Of a DNA stretch of 64,000 bases, positions 9,601-18,060 are shown in pieces (within the stretch, counting starts at the first letter, position 1; the number at the start of each line of letters is the position of its first letter). Made by a program: the position numbers and the translations under genes. The DNA comes from CAZKWG01 sp964615375 (GTDB taxonomy: Bacteria > Myxococcota_A > UBA796 > CAZKWG01): positions 310,001-374,000 of the forward strand of contig CAZTOW010000001.1 of assembly GCA_964615375.1 (NCBI GenBank). The letters run 5' to 3'. The notes under the pieces were generated by a model. The model worked only from the letters and a program-made list of their open reading frames with translations. It ran no database searches and was not told the origin of the DNA.

Positions 9601-9689
9601 GTCTGAACTCAACGGTAGAGGTTGAGGCTTGTCGCCAGGGTCCCGGGGTTCTCGTGGTTTTAGCGCTGAGAACGCTGAGGTCGCAGAGG

Positions 9690-9782
9690 GCGCAGAGTCG
9701 GCGCGGGCAGAGATCTGTGGCGGGTGCGGGCGGATGGGACGCGCTTACAGGGCGACGAGGGAACAGATCGGGTGAGCGTCGG
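9690..9782 (+). repeat. Partial second copy of the MITE-like element
   Basis: These 93 bases match 9354-9446 with only two differences that I can see, in the segment just after GGCGAC. Only the left half is present. The copy ends 36 bases before the hsdS stop codon, so it sits immediately downstream of the restriction-modification operon. Confidence 0.85.
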
Positions 9783-9817
9783 AGCGGGAAGGAGGGGCTT
9801 CGCGCGGAGGGGCGGGG

Positions 9818-11368
9818 CTATACGTCGAGGTGGTGGGCGGCGGCGGCTGCAAACTGGGCGTGGAGCTCGCGGGCGGTGCGCAGGCGGGACTCGAGGGTGT
9901 CGCAGAGGGCGAGGAGGGCGTCGACCTTGGCGACGATGCGGTGCTGTTCTTCAAGGGGGGGGAGCAAGATGTCTATCGCCTTGATTTTCCCGACGCTAAG
10001 GTTGTACAGTCCACTTGTTGTTACGGCCAATGAGCGCATTGTGTTCATTCCCCGTGGTGAATTCAAGTAGAGGATTGCGAAGTGCTCAATGCCGGGCACA
10101 CGTGGCCGGCAACGAATGAGATGGTTCTGATGCACGCAGTCTGGAATCTGTGCATCCCATCGAGCGCAACGCCCGATCTCACTCTCTGATCCATTTCCTT
10201 CGACAACGAGAATATCGCCATCTTGAAGCCTATAACGCTCCAGCTCACCATCAAACAACTCAAACTTGGCCAAGTCCTCCAGGAGAAGTCGGCCTCTCTG
10301 CACATTTGCTACGCGAAGGTACGGTTTGGCATTCGTGCCAGGGGCTCGTTTCCCAGACTTCTGGATTCCTCCAACTACCTCGAACCAGTCATCCATTTTT
10401 CCGGCGGTCCATCCTGTTGGAGCGTGCGCGGCTTGCGCCCCGAGTCTCTGAGATTCTGATCCTCGCGGCACAAGCAGACCTGCAATAGCAACATGTAAGA
10501 CAAGTTGGCGTAGAGCTTCGACGTCATCCGACATGGTGAACAACTCATCCATCTGATCAGCGATACGCGTCCAGGCGGTCTCGACGGCGTCGGCTTCAGG
10601 GGCGTCGCGCAGGGCGGCCAGGGCGGCGTCGCGGGCGGCGCGGCGGGCCTCGTCGCGGGCCTTGTGGGCGGCCTCCAGGCGGTCGAGCAGGGCCATCAGC
10701 TCGTCGACGCGGGCGACGATGCGGTGTTGTTCGGCGAGGGGGGGGACTGGGACCAGGATGCGCGCAAGCGACTGGCCATTCAGCGTCGCACCCATGATGG
10801 CGTACTTTGACTCCCCGCCTAGGGCCATCTTTGGCAGAACACGGGCAAGGTAGTCCCGAATCGCGAGAGCATTCGGCGTTATTGAGATTATGGCCTCGTT
10901 GTGGTAAGCGTCGACGCCTAGTATGGCGACTTTACCAATTGTAAGTTTAAAGCTCATTAAGAGCGTTCCGGCCCTGACTGGCGGTTTGTGGAATACCTCC
11001 GCAGCAGCCGCTGCGGTCACGGTGCGCGACGTCGAGTGGATGATTGAGCCATCAGGCATGTCTCCGATGCTCACCCATGGAATCTCCGCGGAACCCCAGA
11101 ATCGAGGTTCCTTAGTTGCAGGGGTCTTTCCGACGGCATAGCTCACAACCTCGGGCAGCCGCATCCAACTCCAGGTATGGGGGAGAACGAACGGAATTTC
11201 CTCGGCCACCGGCGGGTTGTTGCTAGGGGTGGCCGGCTCATCCGCCGGATCCTGCTCCACCAGCTTCCCCCGCACCGCCAGCGACAGGACGAGCTCGCGG
11301 AGGCGCTTCACGCCGTCGGGGGCGTCGGCGAGGATGTCGAAGGCGGCCATCAGCTCGCGGGGGGTCAC
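9818..11368 (-). CDS. hsdS: Type I restriction-modification specificity subunit
   Basis: This is the DNA sequence-recognition subunit of a type I R-M complex. I choose the GTG at 11368, which overlaps the hsdM stop by four bases (GTGA) and gives 516 residues; the longer frame upstream is a shadow of hsdM. Two target-recognition domains are visible (about 45-210 and 330-460). Each is followed by a conserved helical spacer starting with the duplicated motif PPLAEQHRIVARVDEL and PPLEEQHRIVAKVDAL, the expected circularly repeated layout. The sequence coding for the recognition domains (about 9990-10560 and 10760-11160) is visibly richer in A and T than the spacers, consistent with domain swapping by recombination. 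It is the last gene of hsdR-hsdM-hsdS. Confidence 0.95.
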   Translation of the reverse strand: MTPRELMAAFDILADAPDGVKRLRELVLSLAVRGKLVEQDPADEPATPSNNPPVAEEIPFVLPHTWSWMRLPEVVSYAVGKTPATKEPRFWGSAEIPWVSIGDMPDGSIIHSTSRTVTAAAAAEVFHKPPVRAGTLLMSFKLTIGKVAILGVDAYHNEAIISITPNALAIRDYLARVLPKMALGGESKYAIMGATLNGQSLARILVPVPPLAEQHRIVARVDELMALLDRLEAAHKARDEARRAARDAALAALRDAPEADAVETAWTRIADQMDELFTMSDDVEALRQLVLHVAIAGLLVPRGSESQRLGAQAAHAPTGWTAGKMDDWFEVVGGIQKSGKRAPGTNAKPYLRVANVQRGRLLLEDLAKFELFDGELERYRLQDGDILVVEGNGSESEIGRCARWDAQIPDCVHQNHLIRCRPRVPGIEHFAILYLNSPRGMNTMRSLAVTTSGLYNLSVGKIKAIDILLPPLEEQHRIVAKVDALLALCDTLESRLRTARELHAQFAAAAAHHLDV

Positions 11369-12882
11369 GCGCCACGCTCCAGGGCTTCGCTCAGGGCGCG
11401 CTTGAGCTGGTCTCGGATCTCGGCGGCGGCGGCGCGGGCCTGGTGGTAACGCTCCAGGAGCAGGTCCGGGTCCTCGTGGGTGAGCTCGGGGGCGTTGGGG
11501 TTCTTGATGTCCAGGTTGTAGCCGCGCGCCCGGATGTCCGCGATGCTGACGCGCCAGGCGCGCTCGCTCTCCTTGCGGTCGCTCCACCACGCCTGCTCGG
11601 GACCGAATTCCTCGAAGCGCATGGGCTTCGTCTTCGAATAGGACTTGTAGCCCGTGGGGTAGGGGTGCTCGTAGTACCAGACCTCGCGCGTGGGGCGGCC
11701 CTTCGTGAAGAACAGGATGTTCGTCTGGATGCTGGTGTAGGGCGCGAACACGCCCTTCGGCAGACGGACGATGGTGTGCAGCTCACACTCCGTCAGCAGC
11801 CGCTCCTTGATGCGCGTCTTGACCCCCTCGCCGAACAACGTGCCGTCCGGCAGGACGACCGCGGCCCGGCCGCCGTCCTTCAGCAGCTCCACGATGAGCA
11901 CCAGGAACAGATCGGCGGTCTCGCGGGTGCGGAAGTCGGCCGGGAAATTGTTCTCGATGCCGTCCTCCTCCATGCCGCCGAAGGGCGGGTTGGTGAGGAT
12001 GACGTCCACCCGGTCGCGCGCGCCGAGGTCGCGGAGCGGGCGGCTGAGCGTGTTGTCGTGGCGCAGGCCCGTGGGGACGTCGATGCCGTGGACGATCAGG
12101 TTGGTCACGGCCAGCAGATGCGGCAGCGGCTTCTTCTCGACGCCCTGGATGCTGCGTTGCAGCAATTCCTCGTGCTCCGGCGTCTGGACCTGGCGCGAGC
12201 GGATGTGCTCGATAGCGCAGGCCAGGAAGCCGCCGGTGCCGCACGCGGGGTCCAACACGCGCTCGCCCAGCTTCGGGTCGACGCGGTCCACGGCGAACTG
12301 GGTCACGGCGCGCGGCGTGTAGTATTCGCCCGCGTTGCCGGCGCCCTGCAGGTCGCGGAGGAGCTGCTCGTAGATGTCGCCGAAGAGGTGGCGCGAGCGC
12401 GAGTCGTTGAAGTCGATGCTCTCGGCCACCTTGTTGAGCACCTGGCGCAGCAGGGTGCCCGACTTCATGTACTGGTAAGCGTCCTCGAAGACGGCGCGCA
12501 CCAGGACGCGGCGGCGGCGCAGGGCCTCGGCGGTGGGGTCGTCGGTCTTCGGGCCGGGGTCCATGCCCTTGAGCGCGGGGAACAGGGTGTCGTTGACGAA
12601 GCCCAGCAGCTTGTCCCCGGTCTCCCCCTCGGGGTCGGCGGCCCAGGCGCGCCAGCGCAGGTCGGCGCTCCTGTGGCGCTCGCCCGCGGCGTCCGCCCAG
12701 CTCAGGTCCACCAGCGGCGAGCGGAAGGCGTCGTCGAGCAGCTCCAGCTCGCTCTCCCGGTCATCCCAGATCTTGAGGAAGAGGATCCAGACGAGCTGGC
12801 CGATGCGCTGCGCGTCGCCGTCTACGCCGACGTCCTTGCGCATGATGTCCTGGATGGACTTGATGGTGGTGCTGAGCGACAT
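11365..12882 (-). CDS. hsdM: Type I restriction-modification N6-adenine methyltransferase subunit
   Basis: The 505-residue protein transfers a methyl group from S-adenosylmethionine to adenine within the site chosen by HsdS, and forms the core of both the modification and restriction complexes. It has the HsdM N-terminal helical domain, SAM-binding motif I as DPACGTGGF (211-219) and catalytic motif IV as NPPF (298-301), both intact. The C-terminal part contains the YYEHPYPTGYKSYSKTKP segment seen in the family. It starts 61 bases after hsdR and overlaps hsdS by four bases, indicating translational coupling of the M and S subunits. No strong Shine-Dalgarno sequence precedes the ATG. Confidence 0.96.
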   Translation of the reverse strand: MSLSTTIKSIQDIMRKDVGVDGDAQRIGQLVWILFLKIWDDRESELELLDDAFRSPLVDLSWADAAGERHRSADLRWRAWAADPEGETGDKLLGFVNDTLFPALKGMDPGPKTDDPTAEALRRRRVLVRAVFEDAYQYMKSGTLLRQVLNKVAESIDFNDSRSRHLFGDIYEQLLRDLQGAGNAGEYYTPRAVTQFAVDRVDPKLGERVLDPACGTGGFLACAIEHIRSRQVQTPEHEELLQRSIQGVEKKPLPHLLAVTNLIVHGIDVPTGLRHDNTLSRPLRDLGARDRVDVILTNPPFGGMEEDGIENNFPADFRTRETADLFLVLIVELLKDGGRAAVVLPDGTLFGEGVKTRIKERLLTECELHTIVRLPKGVFAPYTSIQTNILFFTKGRPTREVWYYEHPYPTGYKSYSKTKPMRFEEFGPEQAWWSDRKESERAWRVSIADIRARGYNLDIKNPNAPELTHEDPDLLLERYHQARAAAAEIRDQLKRALSEALERGA

Positions 12883-12943
12883 CGGCGGCAGTTAACCCGC
12901 CACACGTCGAGGGTGTACCGGCCAGCACCCTCCGCGGCGCCGA

Positions 12944-15271
12944 TCAACTCGCGTCCCGGTAGAGGGCCCCCTCCAGCTCCTTGACCACGGCCTGATAGCC
13001 GCCCTTGCCCCCGAACAGCCTCACCAGCTCGACGACCGTACCCATGCGGTCGAAAGGCTGGTTGCGCAGCACGCCGGTCTCCTCGGGCAGGACGCCCTCG
13101 GCGGCGTACTTGTCCAGGAGCGCGTCCAGGACGGCGCGGGCCTTGCCCTGGTAGCGGGCGTAGACGTCGCGGGCGCGCACACCCTCGGCGCGCTGGCGGC
13201 GGGTGAGGGGAGGGCGGTCGAAGGCGACGTGACAGATGAGGTCGAAGGGGTCCAGATCGCGGCCGAGATCCTCGCGCAGGGCCTCCAGCAGGACGCCCTG
13301 CTCGGCCAGCTCGTCCACGATGCTCTGCTTGCGCTCGGCCTCGGACCAGCGGCGCAGGAAGGTGTCGAGAGACTCGTAACGTTGGCGGACGGTGGCGCGG
13401 GTGTAGTCCTTGAGCGACTCGGTGATGAGGCGACCATCGGAGCCGTAGTATTGGACGCGCTCGGCGACGACCGAGACCTGGACGCCGCTCAGCACGTACT
13501 TGCGAGCACCGGGGGGATCGGGTGGCTCGGGACCGGGGTCGGTGTCCGGGCCGGGGTCGGGCGGCTCGAGCGGCTCCTCGGGGCCGGGCTCGTAGATGAC
13601 CACCGGCTCGCCGTCGAAGTCCGGATCGGCGAACAGCTCGGTGGCCTTCTTGAAGTCCATGATCGTGAACCACAGCTTGCCCGTCTCCTCGTGGATGCGG
13701 GTGCCGCGGCCGACGATCTGCTTGAACTCGATCATCGACTCGATGCGCTGATCCAACACGATGAGCTTGCAGGTCTTCGCGTCGACGCCAGTCGTCAGCA
13801 GCTTGGAGGTGGTGGCGATGACGGGGTAGCGGCGCTCGGGGTGGATGAAGTCGTCCAGCGCGCGCTTGCCCTCGTCGTTGTCGCCGGTGATCTGCACGAC
13901 GAAGCGCGAGAGGTTGGAGCGCTCCTCAGGCCAGCGGCGCGAGACCTCGTTGATCAGCGCCCGCCGCATGCGCACGGCGTGGTCGATGTCCTCGCAGAAC
14001 ACGATCGTCTTGCCGTAAGGGTCCGTCGCGCGGAGGTACTCACAGACCTTGGACGCGACCAGCCGCGTGCGCTGGTTCAGGACCAGCACGCGGTCCATGT
14101 CGCGCTGGTTGTAGACGCGGTCTTCGACAGCATTCCCCAGATCGTCCAGCAGGCCGGCGGTCGGGCGCCAGCCCAGCAGGTCGCGGTCGAGGTCGATGCG
14201 GACGACCTTGTAGGGCGCGAGGAAGCCGTCGGCGATGCCCTGCTTCAGCGTATACGTATAGACGGGCTCGCCGAAGTACGTGAGCGTCGAGACGTCGGTG
14301 GTCTCCTTGGGCGTGGCGGTGAGGCCGAGCTGGATGGCGGGCTCGAACCAGTCGAGGATCTCGCGCCAGGCGGACTGCTCGCGGGCCGAGCCGCGGTGGC
14401 ACTCGTCGATGACCACGAGGTCGAAGAATCCCGGCGAGAACTGGCGGTAGATCTGCCGCTCCTCCTCGGTGCCGGTCACGGCCTGGTAGAGCGCGAGGTA
14501 GACTTCGTAGCTCTTGTCCACGCTGCGATTCTGCACCTTCGTCATCACGGCGCCGAAGGGCTTGAAGTCGTTGGTGAGCGTCTGGTCCACCAGGATGTTG
14601 CGGTCGGCCAGGAACAGCACCCGCCTGACCGTGCCGGCCTTCCACAGGCGCCAGATGATCTGGAAGGCGGTGTAGGTCTTGCCGGTCCCCGTGGCCATGA
14701 CGAGCAGGGCGCGGCGCTGTCCGCGCGCGACGGCCTCCACGGTGCGTTGGATGGCGATGCGTTGGTAGTACCGGGGCTCCTTGCCGCCGCCATCGTCGTG
14801 ATAGGGCTGCTGGGTGACCCGCTCCGCCTCGGGGGGCAGGCCCTTCCATGCGCGATAGCGCGCCCAGAGCTCGGACGGGGTGGGGAACTGCTCCAGGCCC
14901 AGCTCCACCTCCACTGGATCTGCGCGGCCGGTGCGGTCGTGGAAGACGAAGCCGTCCCCGTTGCTGGTGAACACGAAAGGGACGTCCAGCGCCTCGGCGT
15001 AGTTCAGAGCCTGCTGCATGCCGGCGCCGATGGCGTGGGTGTTGTCCTTGGCCTCAACCACGGCGAGCGGGAGGTTGGGACCCAGGAACAGCAGGTAGTC
15101 CGCCCGCCGGGGCTTGCCGCGCGCGGCGACCTTGCCCCGCACGTGCACCTGCCCGGCCGTGAACGTGTACTCCCTGCGGACCTGGACGTGCTGGTCCCAC
15201 CCGGCGCCGAGGATGGCCGGCGTGATGTAGCGGTCGCAGATCTCGGTCTCGGTCAGGGACTTCTTCGACAT
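12944..15271 (-). CDS. hsdR: Type I restriction endonuclease, EcoEI-like HsdR
   Basis: The 775-residue motor and nuclease subunit translocates DNA using ATP and cuts at distant positions. The N-terminal nuclease domain shows the PD-(D/E)XK pattern with Asp58 (RADYLLF) and Glu73-x-Lys75 (VVEAKDN). Superfamily 2 helicase motifs follow: Walker A in MATGTGKT (192-199), DECH (289-292), GLTATP and QIVGRGTR. The length and C-terminal region fit the EcoEI-type subgroup, shorter than EcoKI HsdR. It is the first gene of the operon, and all catalytic motifs are intact, so the system appears functional. It is divergent from the lipoprotein gene at 15541, with 269 bases between them and no convincing promoter on this side. 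Confidence 0.95.
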   Translation of the reverse strand: MSKKSLTETEICDRYITPAILGAGWDQHVQVRREYTFTAGQVHVRGKVAARGKPRRADYLLFLGPNLPLAVVEAKDNTHAIGAGMQQALNYAEALDVPFVFTSNGDGFVFHDRTGRADPVEVELGLEQFPTPSELWARYRAWKGLPPEAERVTQQPYHDDGGGKEPRYYQRIAIQRTVEAVARGQRRALLVMATGTGKTYTAFQIIWRLWKAGTVRRVLFLADRNILVDQTLTNDFKPFGAVMTKVQNRSVDKSYEVYLALYQAVTGTEEERQIYRQFSPGFFDLVVIDECHRGSAREQSAWREILDWFEPAIQLGLTATPKETTDVSTLTYFGEPVYTYTLKQGIADGFLAPYKVVRIDLDRDLLGWRPTAGLLDDLGNAVEDRVYNQRDMDRVLVLNQRTRLVASKVCEYLRATDPYGKTIVFCEDIDHAVRMRRALINEVSRRWPEERSNLSRFVVQITGDNDEGKRALDDFIHPERRYPVIATTSKLLTTGVDAKTCKLIVLDQRIESMIEFKQIVGRGTRIHEETGKLWFTIMDFKKATELFADPDFDGEPVVIYEPGPEEPLEPPDPGPDTDPGPEPPDPPGARKYVLSGVQVSVVAERVQYYGSDGRLITESLKDYTRATVRQRYESLDTFLRRWSEAERKQSIVDELAEQGVLLEALREDLGRDLDPFDLICHVAFDRPPLTRRQRAEGVRARDVYARYQGKARAVLDALLDKYAAEGVLPEETGVLRNQPFDRMGTVVELVRLFGGKGGYQAVVKELEGALYRDAS

Positions 15272-15540
15272 CGGGCGACGGGCGGGCTCACGGGTGGGGG
15301 ATGCGGATATCGGGGGAGTATATCACAGCCCAAGGGAGCTCCCCGTCGCGACCCGGCAGAGGGCCGACGAGGCACACCAGCAAGATCCCGTGGAGTCGCA
15401 TCTCGCCTGTTTGTACGGTAGGTTTGCGCCGAGAGCAAGGCTCCGTAATGGGCAACTTTGGGTTGGGCCTCTCAATCTTGTCAGCGCCTTGACGGGGGGC
15501 GCGCTATACTGAACGCCTACAACCCATATAGGAGTCCAAG

Positions 15541-17883
15541 ATGCGAGCCTTTCTACTGAGCTTTCTGGCTATCGGCTGCGATCCGACCAAGCCCGACGAC
15601 GGCCTGAGCTGCGGCCCCGGGACCCACGAAGAGGACGGCGCATGCGTCCCGGACGAGAGCTCCGACGACACGGGCGAGCCCGACGGCGGTGAGGGCGAGG
15701 GCGAGGGCGAGGGGGAAGGTGAGGGCGAGGGTGAGGGCGAGGGTGAGGGCGAGGGCGAGGGTGAGGGCGAGGGCGAGGGGGAAGGTGAGGGCGAGGGGGA
15801 AGGCGAAGGCGAGGGCGAGACTGGCGGCGAAGGCGAAGGCGAGGGCGAGACCGGCGGCGAGGGCGAAGGCGAGGGCGAGACCGGCGGAGGGGGCGAGACC
15901 GGCGGGGAGACCGGCGGCGAGGTGGACAGCTACCACGTCTGCGCCGACGGCACGGGCGACTACACCAGCATCCAGGACGCCGTGGACGCGGCCCCCGACG
16001 GCGCGGAGATCACCGTCTGCGCGGGCGAGTGGGAGGCGGTGAACCTGGAGGATCGCGAGCTCACGCTGACCGGCGTGGACGGCGCGGACCTGACCAGCAT
16101 CGAGGGCAGCGACAGCCCCGCGTTGGAGGTGGAGGAGGGCACGGTCACGATCAGCGGCTTCACGTTGCGCGGCTCGTACACCGGATCGGCCTCCGCCGTC
16201 GCCGTGACCGAGGCCACCGCCACCTTCCGCGAGGTGCGCGTCGCCTACAACTACGCTGACACCGCCGTGTCCATCAGCGAGGGCTCCACCACCTGGGAGG
16301 ATCTGACCCTGGAGGGCAACGAGGTCTCCACCTACGTCTTCGCCGCGACCGGCTCCACGGGCTCTCTGGCCATCCACGGCTGCGTCGTGACGGGCAACGC
16401 GGGCGATCAGGTGCTCTATACGCACGGCGTGACGGCGGAGATCTCCAACTGCCAGTTCTATGACAACGAGAGCCCCGGCTACCTGGCGCAGCTCGAGGGC
16501 ACCACCACGTTGTCCAACTCGGTGTTCTATCGCAACACGGTGACGAGCTCCTACAATCTGATCCACATCGGCACCTCCTCCAAGATCGTGAACAGCATCT
16601 TCCTGGAGAACAGCTCGGTGCGCGATCTGATCTATGTGGGAGGCTCTGTCACCTACTCGGACTTCTACGACAACGACATCCCGTCCGGCTACACCTGGGG
16701 CGCCTCTTCGGGCACGGGGGTGATCACCTCCAACCCGCGCTTCTCCGACGCCGAGGCTTACGACTTCACGCTCACCGACTACTCGCCCTGCATCGACACG
16801 GGCGACCCCAGCTCGGCCTACGACGACCCCGACGGCTCGCGCAGCGACATGGGCCTCTACGGCGGACCCCACGCTGACGTCGAGGTCACCGACCCGGGCG
16901 AGGACCCTGGCGACGACACCTGGGACTTCTACGTCTGCGGCGACGGCACGACGCCCTACACCAGCATCCAGGACGCCGTGGACGCCGCGGTGGACGGCGA
17001 CGTCATCGCCGTGTGCGAGGGCGACTGGGACGCCGTGGAGATCGACGACAAGGAGCTCACCCTGCTGGGCGTGGACGGCTACGAGGACACGATGATCGAG
17101 GGCTCCAGCGCCCCCGCCCTCGACGTGGACGAGGGCACCGTGAGCGTCAGCGGCTTCACCTTCCGCGGCTCGTACACCGGCACCGCCTCGGCCATCAACC
17201 TGAAGAACACCGACGGCACCTTCGAGGACGTGCGCATCGCCTACAACTACGCCGGCATCGCCGTGGCCGTCAGCGGCGGCGACACCACCTGGGACGGGCT
17301 CGTCATCGAGGACAACGAGAGCTCCAACTACGTCTTCTACGCCTCCGGCTCCGACGGCACCATGGAGATCCGTCACTGTGTCGTGACGGCCAACTCGGCG
17401 ACCTACCAGATCCTCTACACCTACAACATCTTCGCCGAGGTCTCCAACTGCCTCATCTATGACAACGAGAGCCCCGGCTACCTGGCCAACCTGAACGGCT
17501 CCACCAGCATCTACAACAGCGTCTTTTACAACAACAGCGTGACCACGTACTACAACCTGATCTCGTTGGGCACCGGCGCCACCATCGCCAGCTCCATCTT
17601 CCAGCAGAACGCCTCTCTGCGCGATCTCATCTACGTGGGTGGGACCGTGAAGTACACCGACTTCTACGACAACGACATCCCCTCCGGCTACACCTGGGGC
17701 GCCTCCTCGGGCACGGGGGTGCTCACGTCCAACCCGCGCATGGTGGACCCCGACGCCGGGGACTTCAGCCTGGATGAGTACTCGCCGGTGATCGACGCGG
17801 GTGACCCGAGCTCGGCGTACAATGACGTGGATGGCACGCGGAATGATATGGGGGCTTATGGCGGCCCCCACGGCGAGTGGTAA
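15541..17883 (+). CDS. Gly-Glu-repeat lipoprotein with two tandem beta-helix domains
   Basis: The ATG follows AGGAG and encodes a short signal ending LAIGC, a plausible lipobox. Residues about 51-128 are almost pure alternating Gly-Glu with GETGG variants, a flexible acidic spacer. Two homologous halves follow (about 137-443 and 461-780). Each begins with a VC.DGT..YTSIQDAVDAA motif typical of right-handed beta-helix proteins (pectate-lyase/NosD-like fold), continues through repeated short strands and ends with SSAYDDPDG...DMGLYGGPH or a close variant. The halves are also similar in DNA, for instance around TACGACAACGACATCCC, showing a fairly recent internal duplication. I infer a surface adhesin or glycan-binding protein; no catalytic residues are evident. 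A shorter paralogue lies at 19725. Confidence 0.85.
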   Translation: MRAFLLSFLAIGCDPTKPDDGLSCGPGTHEEDGACVPDESSDDTGEPDGGEGEGEGEGEGEGEGEGEGEGEGEGEGEGEGEGEGEGEGEGEGETGGEGEGEGETGGEGEGEGETGGGGETGGETGGEVDSYHVCADGTGDYTSIQDAVDAAPDGAEITVCAGEWEAVNLEDRELTLTGVDGADLTSIEGSDSPALEVEEGTVTISGFTLRGSYTGSASAVAVTEATATFREVRVAYNYADTAVSISEGSTTWEDLTLEGNEVSTYVFAATGSTGSLAIHGCVVTGNAGDQVLYTHGVTAEISNCQFYDNESPGYLAQLEGTTTLSNSVFYRNTVTSSYNLIHIGTSSKIVNSIFLENSSVRDLIYVGGSVTYSDFYDNDIPSGYTWGASSGTGVITSNPRFSDAEAYDFTLTDYSPCIDTGDPSSAYDDPDGSRSDMGLYGGPHADVEVTDPGEDPGDDTWDFYVCGDGTTPYTSIQDAVDAAVDGDVIAVCEGDWDAVEIDDKELTLLGVDGYEDTMIEGSSAPALDVDEGTVSVSGFTFRGSYTGTASAINLKNTDGTFEDVRIAYNYAGIAVAVSGGDTTWDGLVIEDNESSNYVFYASGSDGTMEIRHCVVTANSATYQILYTYNIFAEVSNCLIYDNESPGYLANLNGSTSIYNSVFYNNSVTTYYNLISLGTGATIASSIFQQNASLRDLIYVGGTVKYTDFYDNDIPSGYTWGASSGTGVLTSNPRMVDPDAGDFSLDEYSPVIDAGDPSSAYNDVDGTRNDMGAYGGPHGEW
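15691..15920 (+). repeat. Hexanucleotide-based Gly-Glu coding repeat
   Basis: About 38 consecutive near-identical six-base units of the type GAGGGC, with GAGGGT, GAGGGG and GAAGGC variants and interspersed GAGACCGGCGGC units. The unit length is a multiple of three, so copy number changes by slippage would alter spacer length without breaking the frame. Confidence 0.92.
17859..17882 (+). repeat. 24-bp direct repeat, left copy, at the 3' end of the lipoprotein gene
   Basis: These 24 bases begin TGGCGGCCCCCACGGCGAGT, span the last seven codons and the first two bases of the stop codon, and recur exactly at 19662-19685. The flanking bases differ immediately on both sides. Confidence 0.9.
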
Positions 17884-18060
17884 GAAATATCGAAATTGAA
17901 CGGGCGTTATCACTTGGTTGGTCCTTGGCTCATCCATGAGGTCGCCCAGTTCAAACCGGCCAGCCGATGTTTCGTGCGTGTTGTGTCTCCAGTCCCTCGC
18001 CAGCGCGTCCTGTACGGCCATCGGGCCCATGGTGTCCGGACGTAGGCGGCTTCCTGCCGC

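Noticed and set aside
15317..15322. TATACT on the minus strand as the hsdR promoter -10 box
   Set aside because: The sequence 17 bases upstream (CGGGGA) does not resemble a -35 element; evidence is too thin to annotate.
15489..15510. TTGACG and TATACT before the first Gly-Glu lipoprotein gene as a sigma70 promoter
   Set aside because: The spacing between the boxes is only 10 bases; no acceptable -35 box lies at 16-18 bases, so only the TATACT resembles a -10 element.
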